From JBCFBK01 sp038562555 (lineage in GTDB: Bacteria > Bacteroidota > Bacteroidia > Bacteroidales > Prolixibacteraceae): a stretch of DNA of 64,000 nucleotides. Within the stretch, counting starts at the first letter, position 1; each line of letters starts with the position of its first letter. Made by a program: the position numbers and the translations under genes. The stretch lies in assembly GCA_038562555.1 (NCBI GenBank), contig JBCFBK010000021.1, positions 17,029 through 81,028 of the forward strand. Reading direction: 5' to 3'. Shown here one piece after another: positions 52,800-62,044 of this stretch. The notes below the pieces were generated by a model. It had not been told where the DNA came from. It saw only the letters and a list, made by a program, of their open reading frames with translations, and made no database searches.

Positions 52800-54677
52800 A
52801 TGTGTAAGATCAACTATTGCTTCCTATTCTTTCTTTTTACCGTTGGTCCGCTGAACATGAGCGCCGGAGAAATACCTGTGGATACCCTGAGCATTCATGC
52901 AAAGCAAATATTGAGTGATCTTAATTCGGCTCTTTTCCGGTATATTCAGCAGGACAAGCAATCTCCCGATTACGGAGCTATCGATTGCCCTCACTGCCAT
53001 CTGTATCATACCCGGGCGGCAGAGGCTGTATATCCTTTTGCTTTCGAGTTTCAGCAAACAGGCAATGAAGCCTACCTGAAGGCTGCGATAAATATGGGGA
53101 ACTGGCTGATCAAACAACAGCAGGAAGATGGGGCATGGCCTGAAACACCCGAAGAATGGACCGGGACAACAACCGACCAGGCACTGATGATGTCGCTGGC
53201 CTATCCGATCCTGAAACCGCACCTGACCGGGGATGAAGCCCGGCGGTGGATACAATCTGTCGAAAAAGCGGGCGATTATCTTGAAAGGGTGATGTCGCCC
53301 CGTTTTGCCAGTATCAATTATTGTGCAACCACAACGGCAACCCTGATGTTCATTAGTCGGCTGATCAGCAAAAAATCGTATCGGGAAAAAGCCCGGGAAC
53401 TGGCGTATCAGGTAATTGCAAAAATGGATCATGATTACTTCCTTACCGGTGAAGGGGGACGGGTATTTGACGTAAAATATGGGGTGGATTTAGGTTACAA
53501 TATGGAAATGTCACTTTGGGGACTGGCATTGTATGCCCGTCTGGCCAATGATACTGTGGTGACAACCTGCGTGGAAAAATCACTGGAACAGCACCTGGCA
53601 TTTGTCTACCCCGACGGATCGTTGGATGCTTCCTGGGGGATCCGTTCAAATAAATGGACCTGCTTTGGCAGTGCCACATCCGACGGTTGCCAGCTATTGT
53701 TCAGTTTATTTCTGGATAAAAACGACCAGTACCGGACGGCTGCCATCAAAAATATGCAATACCTTCAAACGTGCACCCGAAACGGGATCGTTGGTTTTGG
53801 CCCCTTGTATTACGATATGTTTGATGACTTACCCTGTATCTACCCCACATTTGCCAAGGCCAAAAATATGGCCATGGCGATTGCCTTTGTCAATGCTGAC
53901 GCCGGTAAACTGGAACCTTTGCCTTTGGACAAAAAAGGGATCCGCTATTTTCCTACGCTCAATGTGGTCACCGCCCGCACAGAACAGTGGTGCAGTACCA
54001 TTTCGGCTTATTCATACAAAGACCCTGCAGGTGAAAGGAGCAAATATATGCATCGTCCAACCGGCGGCTCCATCTGTAATCTTTGGCTCAGGGACCACGG
54101 TTTTTTTCAGGCATCGTCCCAAACCATATACAAAAGATGGGAACCGATGAGTTTTCCTGAAATGCCCGAAACACGGGCACTCACTCCCCGTATAGAATTC
54201 GACAGCGAATTGGGTAGTTTTACAAATCTGTACGAGTTTGATGCCGTATTGACAAACAGCGAAAAGGATGGTACCTTTTACATCACAAGTACCGGCGAAC
54301 TTAAAAACAGCAAACAACAAGAGGGTGGAATTTCATACCGGCTGCATCACGAAATAGCAGATAGCAGTATCACAAAAGAAGCAGAGATCATCTGGCACGA
54401 TGCAAAAGATGCTGTACGGATCATAGAACCTGTCATTTACTACCCGGGGATGACATTCACCAGGATAAACGAAAAAACGCTGAGGATAGAAGCCGGCAAT
54501 AAAGTGATCGATTTAACGATCGACAGCGGAAACGTCCGGATGGAAACCGGAACTGACGCTCAAAAGTACCGTTTCCCTTATCCGGCCCTCCGGGCTTATC
54601 CTATTCTGCTGAATGTCATGTATAATGATCATGAATTCAGGCAAACGGTCAGATTTACCTACCAGATTATAAAATAA
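52800..54677 (+). CDS. Exported alpha/alpha-toroid plus beta-sandwich protein, possible lyase
   Basis: Secreted protein of 625 residues, not assigned to a known CAZy family by eye. After the signal peptide (about 1-22) comes an alpha/alpha toroid (about 30-380). It contains CPHCHLYHTRAAEAVYPFAFEF, AINMGNWLIKQQQEDGAWPE and FASINYCATTTATLMFISRL. An all-beta region follows (about 395-625, RIEFDSELGSFTNLYEFDAV to RQTVRFTYQI). This toroid-then-sandwich plan is that of heparinase II/III-, alginate- and chondroitin-type lyases. Conserved His, Asn and Tyr in the toroid could serve catalysis. With GH88/105 downstream, a uronate lyase is the leading guess; a hydrolase remains possible. Confidence 0.72.
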   Translation: MCKINYCFLFFLFTVGPLNMSAGEIPVDTLSIHAKQILSDLNSALFRYIQQDKQSPDYGAIDCPHCHLYHTRAAEAVYPFAFEFQQTGNEAYLKAAINMGNWLIKQQQEDGAWPETPEEWTGTTTDQALMMSLAYPILKPHLTGDEARRWIQSVEKAGDYLERVMSPRFASINYCATTTATLMFISRLISKKSYREKARELAYQVIAKMDHDYFLTGEGGRVFDVKYGVDLGYNMEMSLWGLALYARLANDTVVTTCVEKSLEQHLAFVYPDGSLDASWGIRSNKWTCFGSATSDGCQLLFSLFLDKNDQYRTAAIKNMQYLQTCTRNGIVGFGPLYYDMFDDLPCIYPTFAKAKNMAMAIAFVNADAGKLEPLPLDKKGIRYFPTLNVVTARTEQWCSTISAYSYKDPAGERSKYMHRPTGGSICNLWLRDHGFFQASSQTIYKRWEPMSFPEMPETRALTPRIEFDSELGSFTNLYEFDAVLTNSEKDGTFYITSTGELKNSKQQEGGISYRLHHEIADSSITKEAEIIWHDAKDAVRIIEPVIYYPGMTFTRINEKTLRIEAGNKVIDLTIDSGNVRMETGTDAQKYRFPYPALRAYPILLNVMYNDHEFRQTVRFTYQIIK

Positions 54678-54689
54678 AATTGATACACC

Positions 54690-57600
54690 ATGCACAAAGT
54701 GATCTTCTCGTTTCTAACCTGTCTGATAACGTTCGCTTTGGGCAATCATCCCGTTTATGCAAAAGTCATTGTGGTCTCAGATAAGGAAACGGGAACAGAA
54801 ATAAATGCCAAAGCCGGCAAAGTACAACCGGGTGATACCCTTTTATTGAAAAAAGGATATTACAAAATAAACTTCAATCTTAAAAACATACATGGACTGC
54901 CCGACAAACCGGTTGTGATCAGAGGAGAAGAAAGGATGTCTGCAACGATAGATGGCGGGGCTTTTAATCCGGGTAGCGACCAACAGAAATATGGCTTCTG
55001 CATAGAAGAAAGTTCATGGATCACCATTGATAATTTCTCGTTCAAAAATTGCTGGATCGATGCCATACGGGTTATCAATTCGAGCTATATTTCCCTGACC
55101 AACTCCAATATCGAAGGAGGAAGACGGGCAATGTATGCAGAAGGGCGTAAAAGTCACCATTTTCTTATTGAGAATTGTTATTGGGAGCAAGGCGGGCATG
55201 TGTGGACAAAAGAAAACCAATATTCCTGGGAAGAATTGCATCATGGAAAATTCAGGTATTACAACGGAAGCCTGTTTCAATCCAGAATGATCAGCGGCTC
55301 TTTTGTACTGAGGGACAATTATCTGAAGAATGTATATAACGGATTCAGGCTTTCGGTAATGGGCGAGGCTGAAAACGATACACTGGCAGGTACCAATGGT
55401 GAAATATATCGCAATGTGATCGAAAATTCGGCTGATAACGCTTTTGAACCGGAAGTGTATTGCAGAAATCTGCACTTCTACCATAACAAAATGATCAACA
55501 GTCATGCCTTTATTTCCGTTACCGAAGTAGGAGGAGGGCCTCTCTACTTTTACGGGAATACGGGAGTAAAGCTCCCCGATTGTAATGATGGATGGACTAT
55601 TTTCAAATTCATGGGGAAAGACAGAAGACTAACCAAACCGATCTATATATTCAACAACAGCTGGCAGACAGACTCCGATATACTGGGACGAAAGAAGGAA
55701 CAATACTGGCACAACGACAACATCCGGCATTTCAACAATGCCTACTATATCACCAATTCCGATACGGCTGGCATCTATTACCTGGGAGCGAACAATGTTT
55801 TTGAGAACGATTGCTCCAATATTCCTTTTCCGGATAGAGTAACACAAAAAGCGAAGCACCAAAGCATGACAGGCGACCCGATGTTTGTTGACGGTAAATA
55901 TGGAAATTTTTTACTCCGAAACGAGTCTCCTTGCCGCGACAAGGGGATCATTCCGGAAGGAATTATCATCGGCTTTACAGGGGATAAACTCGATATCGGA
56001 GCCTATGATGACGACCGTTTGGTAGAAGGTCCGCCTTTTCGTTACATGGACCCGGGCACGGAAATGCCTGATCAGGAAAAACCGCGTATCGTGAGGCATA
56101 AAACAGATAAGAACATGCTGAAGCTTTGGTTCTCATACCCGTTGGATGTATCTACCGTACAGGCAAAGGATTTCGTACTGAAACAGCATGGAACGGAGTA
56201 TTCTTTTCAGGATCATTCGCTGCAGGAAAACGGATATTTATTAATACTTCGGTCATCAGAGATGCTTCCATCCGGGAATATATCCCTGCATATTGAGCAC
56301 AAGCCCCATGGAACAAACGGAGAAGAGATGTCATTCTGGGCTTCAACGATCGCCTCTGCAACTCCTGCTCCGGAAGAACAGGTATTAAATACAGTCAGAA
56401 AAGTAGCCGATCATATGATCCGGAGTACAACGTTCGGTTTTGAACACAAAGTGATTACTTTTAATGCGAATGTCGCCCGTTTGTGCATTGACCAGGACAT
56501 CTTGAAAAAAACCGGTGAAGTAGCCTACGGGCTGATCGCAATCCATACGGAAGAAGCCAAAGGGGCCATTCTTGGATTTTCCTTCCGGGGAAACATCCGG
56601 GTGTTTCTCAATAACAGACTGATCTGTTCAGGAAAATCAGATGAGGAAAATTTCAGGGAGTATACCTATAACCGCTTTGAGTTTGCCAACGAAGTAAATG
56701 TAAATCTGAGAAAAGGTGAAAACCAGTTGCTGGTGAAATGCGGCGGCGGATACGACGGAGTGGTATTCTCTTGTTGCGTTCAAAAACCTGACGGAATGTT
56801 TGACGATAAAGTACTGATCAAAAACGACATTGACAATTCTTATATAAACAATTGGCTTGTAACAACGCCTTTTATCTTAACAGAAGGAAGTGCCATTGAC
56901 TCCATATTCGGACCCGAACGCAGCATCCGGGAGTATTACAGGCAAAACGGTCGTATCATATCCTGGCAACTGCAAAGTCCAATGACAGGACAGGCATTTA
57001 CAACATCAAAAAACCAAACAAAAAAAGGGTTTGATGCAGACTGGCATTATGCCAATTCCAATGCACTGCTGGGAATTCTCAATCTTTATAAAGTATCGCA
57101 CGACTACAGGTATAAACGGTTTGTCGAAATGTATAACAAACAGGTGACCGATCATTACGATTTTTTCAAAGAACAGTATTTCTCTAAAAGGGTATTGCGG
57201 GGAGCGTATTTTCGTTTATTCAGGGCAACAATGCTGGATGATACAGGCGGAGCCATACTGCCCTTTGCCGAAATGGCCGTTACCGAAAAACCTCAAGGAC
57301 TGCAACGCGACATCCTGGACCAGACCCTCAACTATGTGTTGCATAAACAATCGCGTCTTGCCGATGGAACGTTTTGCCGTCCCGAACCTGTTATGCATAC
57401 GGTTTGGGCAGACGATCTGTTTATGTCGGTACCATTTATACTCCGGATGGCCAAAATAAATAATGACCCGGGCCTGTACGATACCGTTGCCATTCAGATC
57501 ATTAACTTTAATAAACAGCTGACCGACACCAAAACAAATCTGTATAGACACGGATGGTACGATCAGGAGAAGAGACATTCTCCTGCGGCATGGTCGAGAG

Positions 57601-58067
57601 CCAACGGGTGGATGATCTGGGCCACTTCTGAGGCTTTGCTGGAGATGCCGCGATCGCACAAAGATTACAAAAAAATTAAGGACCTTTTTGTAACTCACCT
57701 GAAAGCGATCCTCACATACCAGTCGCAGAGCGGATTGTGGCATCAGGTGATCGATCGTCCCGATTCTTATCCTGAAACATCGGGGACAGCCATGTTTGCG
57801 ATCGGGCTTGCAAGAGCCATCAATAACAAATGGATACCTGATACCTACTCGTCCCAATTGCTGAAAGCCTGGGATGCAGTCAGGTTACAAACAGACCAGG
57901 ACGGAATTGTGCATGGTATATGCCGGGGAACAGATATGGGTGAAAACACGGAGTATTATATGGGGCAGGAACCATTGGATAACGATCCCCGGGGATTAGG
58001 AGCCGTACTGACCTTAGGCAGCGAAATGTATCATTTCTTTCATTCCCGAAAAGTTAAGTCATTTTAA
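54690..58067 (+). CDS. Beta-helix / GH88-GH105 fusion, putative uronate-processing enzyme
   Basis: Large secreted protein of 1125 residues. Signal peptide about 1-24. A right-handed beta-helix (about 25-440) starts VQPGDTLLLKKGYYKINFNL, resembling PL6 chondroitinase-B-type and related helices. An Ig-like domain follows (about 455-545). A GH88/105 (alpha/alpha)6 barrel begins at about 560 (VLNTVRKVADHMIRS), seems interrupted by a beta-sandwich (about 590-735), and resumes to the end. Its signatures are WADDLFMSVPF (about 905), WSRANGWMIWA (about 967), DSYPETSGTAMFAIGLARAI and DPRGLGAVLTLGSEM. GH88/105 enzymes hydrate unsaturated uronyl ends made by lyases. Having both folds in one chain suggests coupled lysis and hydrolysis; helix activity is inferred. 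Confidence 0.88.
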   Translation: MHKVIFSFLTCLITFALGNHPVYAKVIVVSDKETGTEINAKAGKVQPGDTLLLKKGYYKINFNLKNIHGLPDKPVVIRGEERMSATIDGGAFNPGSDQQKYGFCIEESSWITIDNFSFKNCWIDAIRVINSSYISLTNSNIEGGRRAMYAEGRKSHHFLIENCYWEQGGHVWTKENQYSWEELHHGKFRYYNGSLFQSRMISGSFVLRDNYLKNVYNGFRLSVMGEAENDTLAGTNGEIYRNVIENSADNAFEPEVYCRNLHFYHNKMINSHAFISVTEVGGGPLYFYGNTGVKLPDCNDGWTIFKFMGKDRRLTKPIYIFNNSWQTDSDILGRKKEQYWHNDNIRHFNNAYYITNSDTAGIYYLGANNVFENDCSNIPFPDRVTQKAKHQSMTGDPMFVDGKYGNFLLRNESPCRDKGIIPEGIIIGFTGDKLDIGAYDDDRLVEGPPFRYMDPGTEMPDQEKPRIVRHKTDKNMLKLWFSYPLDVSTVQAKDFVLKQHGTEYSFQDHSLQENGYLLILRSSEMLPSGNISLHIEHKPHGTNGEEMSFWASTIASATPAPEEQVLNTVRKVADHMIRSTTFGFEHKVITFNANVARLCIDQDILKKTGEVAYGLIAIHTEEAKGAILGFSFRGNIRVFLNNRLICSGKSDEENFREYTYNRFEFANEVNVNLRKGENQLLVKCGGGYDGVVFSCCVQKPDGMFDDKVLIKNDIDNSYINNWLVTTPFILTEGSAIDSIFGPERSIREYYRQNGRIISWQLQSPMTGQAFTTSKNQTKKGFDADWHYANSNALLGILNLYKVSHDYRYKRFVEMYNKQVTDHYDFFKEQYFSKRVLRGAYFRLFRATMLDDTGGAILPFAEMAVTEKPQGLQRDILDQTLNYVLHKQSRLADGTFCRPEPVMHTVWADDLFMSVPFILRMAKINNDPGLYDTVAIQIINFNKQLTDTKTNLYRHGWYDQEKRHSPAAWSRANGWMIWATSEALLEMPRSHKDYKKIKDLFVTHLKAILTYQSQSGLWHQVIDRPDSYPETSGTAMFAIGLARAINNKWIPDTYSSQLLKAWDAVRLQTDQDGIVHGICRGTDMGENTEYYMGQEPLDNDPRGLGAVLTLGSEMYHFFHSRKVKSF

Positions 58068-58078
58068 AAAGAAAAGTT

Positions 58079-60565
58079 ATGAAACGGATAATGACACTTT
58101 TTTGTATTTTAATCCTATCCTGCTGCTGTAATATTTTAGCCGTTGATATTGTACCTCTGCCCTGTTACGTGAAGCTGACAGGAAAAACCTTTGTTCTTCC
58201 AAAAGGTATCGATTATGAAAAAATCCTGACAGAAGAGAATGATTCAGCTATAAAATCGCTGCATACCGGCATACGCAATCAGGATAAAGATTTTGATGAC
58301 CTTTGCCGTAAACTTGGATTTTTCAAGCAGGATATCGGGAATGAGGGATACGAGCTTCTGATCGATGATCGTAAAATCGTATTGGCGGCCAATACCGCGC
58401 AAGGAATTTTCTATGGAAAACAATCGTTAAAACAACTCATCCGGAGCGCTCAAAATAATCAGCTTAAAGGGATGCACATCATCGACAGGCCGGCTCTCAG
58501 ATACCGGGGAGTCATGGATGACATCAGCCGCGGACCTGTTCCCTCCAAAGCGTATATGAAATACCAGATCAGAAGAATGTCTGAATTAAAGCTGAACATG
58601 CTTTGCTATTATACGGAACATGTTGTGCAAACAAAAAAACATCCTGAATTTGCTCCTCCGGCAGGCGGGATCAGCATCGAAGAGTGGAAAGAAATAGCTG
58701 AATACGCAAAGGAACATTTCATCGAATTGGTGCCGAACTTCCAGTCGCTGGGGCATGCAGAAAAAGTATTGCTCAATCCAAAATACCGACATCTGGCTGA
58801 AAGCAATACCATGTATTCGCCTGTGAATCCGGAGACAGTCCTGTTCATGAAAGATATTTACGATGAAATGTGCCCTGCTTTTAGTTCCGGGTTCTTTCAC
58901 GTAAATTGTGACGAAACTTTCGACCTGGGAAGAGGTCCGTCTAAAAAGATGGCCGACAGTATTGGTGTGGGACGTGTGTATACTGACTACATGAACCAGT
59001 TGTCGGATATTCTTCGTCACCACAATAAACGGATGATGATGTGGGGTGATATTGTATTGCAGCACCCTGACATACTTGACCTGTTGCCATCCGATGCGGT
59101 GATGATGACATGGGAATATGGAGACAAACAATCCTATGCATCATGGATCGATCCGTTTGTTGAAAAGGGGTTCGACTATATCGTCTGCACAGGTGTCCTC
59201 AATTCGCTCCGTTTATTCCCCGACTACAAACAGGCGCTACCCAATATCCGCAAGTTTATCCGTGAAGGTGCCCAAAAAGGGGCAATGGGTGTTTTAAATA
59301 CTATTTGGGACGACGGCGGACTGCATAGCTTTGACCGCGACTGGTACGGAGTCGCTTATGGAGCAGAGCATTCGTGGAATCCCAATGAGAACAGTACGGA
59401 CGATTTCGATGCACGATTATCAGCCGGGTTATACCAAGGAGGCGGAAAGGAACTTTTTACCGCCGTTCATAAATTGACTGAAATGGGGGATATTCAGGCG
59501 CTGGGCGGAATGAATGAACTGGTGTTCTGGAAAACGATTATACCCGAAAGAGGGAAATATACCAGCTATAGCCTCGCTGGCTGGGAAGAAGTTCATGAAG
59601 CATGCCTGGAAGTAGATTCTATCCTTAGCCTGAAAACGTCCCAATATGATACAAGAGAATATGCTGCTTTCCAAATCGTTTCGGATGAATATAAATACCT
59701 GGCGCAGGCAAAACTGAAGCTGGCAGAAGCATCAGCCCTCTATTCTGAAGCGTGTTGTATTCAGTACACCGGGCGGGACAAAGCGCGTCAGCTGCTAAAC
59801 AGGGCCAGAATTAACATCGTAAAGTGCCAGGGCGATTTTAACAGGTTAAAAGAAGATTTTAATGCAATCTGGAAAAGTGAAAACCGTGACTACTGGAATA
59901 ATTTTGCATTAGACCCGTTCAATAAGGTTCTGCGCGAGTATGCCGATCTGATCACTTCTCTGGATCAGTCGGTTGAATATTTCGAGCGAAAATTACCTTT
60001 ATCTGCACCCGCCGATATCCGGCTCGACATTCGCGAAATAGCCGGATCCTATTTCACCTATTGGCTTATTTCACCCGCGTTCGATCTTAAAAACAGTACT
60101 GGCTTCGACCATGATTTTCTGAAAGAAATGGGAGGCGAACAAAACGCGTCACCTTTCCCTGGATTTTCATTTTTCGATTCCAACGGTAAAAACGTAAAAT
60201 GGATGAAGTATTCTTCACCGCTATCCGACAAGGTATCTTTGAACACCATACTGGACTCTGACAATAAGGCTGTATCCTATGCTTTTTGTACATTGGAATC
60301 TCCCGGACCGAAGAAGGTAACTGCCAGTCTGGGAGTGAACAGAAGCATAGAGGTTTTTTGTAATGGGATATCTGTATTTAAAAAGCTTGGTAATGAGACC
60401 ATGCTTATTGACGAATTTCAGTGCCCGTTAAACCTGAACGCGGGAAAAAACAGAATTCTGTTAAAGATAGAAAAAGGAAATACCGCCTGGAATTTTTCTT
60501 TCAGCATAAAGGATGAAACAGTCAGCAACAGTAAAAATAAATACAGGATCAGTGGCAACATGTAG
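58079..60565 (+). CDS. GH20-like beta-N-acetylhexosaminidase
   Basis: Exported enzyme of 828 residues that would release terminal N-acetylhexosamine by substrate-assisted catalysis. A signal peptide or lipoprotein signal (ILILSCCCNILA) precedes an N-terminal GH20b domain (about 20-135, YELLIDDRKIVLAANTAQG). The TIM barrel follows (about 140-470), with VPNFQSLGHAEKVL. The catalytic Asp-Glu pair is 278-279 in HVNCDETFDLG, instead of the common HxGGDE. A helical region and C-terminal beta domain follow (about 640-815). It is the last operon gene. Its stop overlaps the end of a convergent, truncated gene by 17 bases. Together with nagB it points to GlcNAc or GalNAc in the substrate. Confidence 0.9.
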   Translation: MKRIMTLFCILILSCCCNILAVDIVPLPCYVKLTGKTFVLPKGIDYEKILTEENDSAIKSLHTGIRNQDKDFDDLCRKLGFFKQDIGNEGYELLIDDRKIVLAANTAQGIFYGKQSLKQLIRSAQNNQLKGMHIIDRPALRYRGVMDDISRGPVPSKAYMKYQIRRMSELKLNMLCYYTEHVVQTKKHPEFAPPAGGISIEEWKEIAEYAKEHFIELVPNFQSLGHAEKVLLNPKYRHLAESNTMYSPVNPETVLFMKDIYDEMCPAFSSGFFHVNCDETFDLGRGPSKKMADSIGVGRVYTDYMNQLSDILRHHNKRMMMWGDIVLQHPDILDLLPSDAVMMTWEYGDKQSYASWIDPFVEKGFDYIVCTGVLNSLRLFPDYKQALPNIRKFIREGAQKGAMGVLNTIWDDGGLHSFDRDWYGVAYGAEHSWNPNENSTDDFDARLSAGLYQGGGKELFTAVHKLTEMGDIQALGGMNELVFWKTIIPERGKYTSYSLAGWEEVHEACLEVDSILSLKTSQYDTREYAAFQIVSDEYKYLAQAKLKLAEASALYSEACCIQYTGRDKARQLLNRARINIVKCQGDFNRLKEDFNAIWKSENRDYWNNFALDPFNKVLREYADLITSLDQSVEYFERKLPLSAPADIRLDIREIAGSYFTYWLISPAFDLKNSTGFDHDFLKEMGGEQNASPFPGFSFFDSNGKNVKWMKYSSPLSDKVSLNTILDSDNKAVSYAFCTLESPGPKKVTASLGVNRSIEVFCNGISVFKKLGNETMLIDEFQCPLNLNAGKNRILLKIEKGNTAWNFSFSIKDETVSNSKNKYRISGNM

Positions 60566-60833
60566 GTTTTTCTGCATACATCGGGTTCCGGGACCTTGAG
60601 AAAATGCCTTCTGTGATCAGGAAAGACGATCTTTTAATAGCCAGTGTTGTCTTGTGTTTCCGGAACAGATCTCTTGCTTTTCCCATGATCACAAATCCGA
60701 AAAATGCAATCAAGAGCCCGGCCAGGTTAACCGGAAACAGAATTAGATTATACCCCGGAAGCAGAAAATAAAAACTAACAATAAGCAGGAAACTGATGAA
60801 AACGCAGACAGGTGGAATAAACAGTCTTTTCAT
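60549..60833 (-). pseudogene. Truncated isoprenylcysteine/phospholipid methyltransferase-like gene
   Basis: The first 86 codons resemble the start of small membrane methyltransferases of the ICMT/PEMT group: two N-terminal hydrophobic segments, FLITEGIFSRSRNPMY at the conserved RNPMY motif. The family then continues for 60 or more residues (about 150 in total). Here the homology stops after RNPMY (base 60576) and the frame ends eight codons later in sequence belonging to the GH20 3' end. The catalytic C-terminal part is missing, so the gene is probably dead. The break coincides with the operon border. Confidence 0.75.
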
Positions 60834-61008
60834 GGTAGTCTTTCTCTTTGGTTTTTACCCGGTTTACAGATCGTAATTATTTGATCTAAAGATAAAGATT
60901 TCATTTATCGATTTTCCCGGAGTATTAAAAAAGTGATGATTTCCGGCTCTTGCTTAATTATCTGCTTTTTGTTTCTTTGATCAGGCGGAGGTTTATCCCG
61001 TTCCAAGA

Positions 61009-61836
61009 TTATTTACTATACAAAGGACATCGCTTAATCAGATATTGCAATGTATTCTGATAAGCATCCTCTTTTTGCCAAAGTGAAGTCTTTGACTCTG
61101 ATGAAATATTACGTCCGTCGTCAACATATACTTTTAAATCAACCTGAGTTTTAAACTGTTCTGTTGTCGTTGATGTTCCCAGGGAGAATGTTGTTCTTTT
61201 GTTCCCGTTATTTTTCCTTTCCGATGTAGTACTAGCGCTTTCATTGTTGGTTGTCCCTTTATAATCAACCAGCACAGAACCAACCACAACATACTCAGTA
61301 CCTAGAATTACAGCTAGTTCACTTGGTAAAAAACCATCGAGATTACTTCCGTTTATTCCCTGACGGGCTAAAAGTGCGTTCGTCTTCATTGGATCCTGAA
61401 TAGAAAAACGGGAGGCATATTTCAACAGCAGGTTATAACAATCAGACTGTACCTTTTTACTCAGTTTTTCATCTTTTTCCCCTCCCTGACCAATATATGA
61501 AAAGGGCAAAACAGCCACCATGTTGCGTTGAGTCGACGGCATTGTTGCCAAGGCTCCTCCCAGGTTTGATTCACCCTTTTTCTTATCATTAAATGTTTCC
61601 ACCCGTCCGCTGGCAAACTTAATTTTATTGATTTCGTCTTTTTTTACCGTATAAGCCAAGGTTTCCCCTTGATGAACAAAAGTGATGACATCGTCGGTAG
61701 TTCCGGTAACTTTCCCTTTCATCTCATTTCCGTTCATTAGTGTAACCACATCGGCAGACTCTGACTGTGCAGAAGCAAATTGATTATTAATGCAAACAGT
61801 CATTGCAACAAGTAAATAAATCAGTATTCTTTTCAT
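61009..61836 (-). CDS. Exported CsgG/LpoB-like protein with N-terminal beta domain
   Basis: Secreted protein of 275 residues, signal peptide about 1-24 (ending FASAQ). An N-terminal SH3-like strand set (about 28-80, VVTLMNGNEMKGKVTGTTDDVI) is followed by an alpha/beta fold (about 105-200). That fold has MVAVLPFSYIGQGGEKDEKLSKKVQ and ILGTEYVVVGSVLVDY, which match the general CsgG/LpoB/TolB-N type of periplasmic nucleation or assembly proteins. A Ser/Thr/Asn-rich low-complexity loop lies at about 200-230. Exact function is unknown; an envelope role is likely. No operon partner. The 172-base gap after it shows nothing notable. Confidence 0.75.
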   Translation of the reverse strand: MKRILIYLLVAMTVCINNQFASAQSESADVVTLMNGNEMKGKVTGTTDDVITFVHQGETLAYTVKKDEINKIKFASGRVETFNDKKKGESNLGGALATMPSTQRNMVAVLPFSYIGQGGEKDEKLSKKVQSDCYNLLLKYASRFSIQDPMKTNALLARQGINGSNLDGFLPSELAVILGTEYVVVGSVLVDYKGTTNNESASTTSERKNNGNKRTTFSLGTSTTTEQFKTQVDLKVYVDDGRNISSESKTSLWQKEDAYQNTLQYLIKRCPLYSK

Positions 61837-62044
61837 GGCTTTTAATTAAACATTATGTAATTTTTTTTTACTGTTAAGCTTTATGTTTAAATATTGCGAC
61901 AAAATAACGAAACTCATTTTCCCCCGAATAGTAAAAATCGGAAGTAGTGCTGGCAACTTGAATACTGAAATCGGCTGTTATTATGTTCTGACTTCTGACA
62001 GACTATAAAAGGCAACAACGAAAGAAAGATCTGTGAAAATAAAG

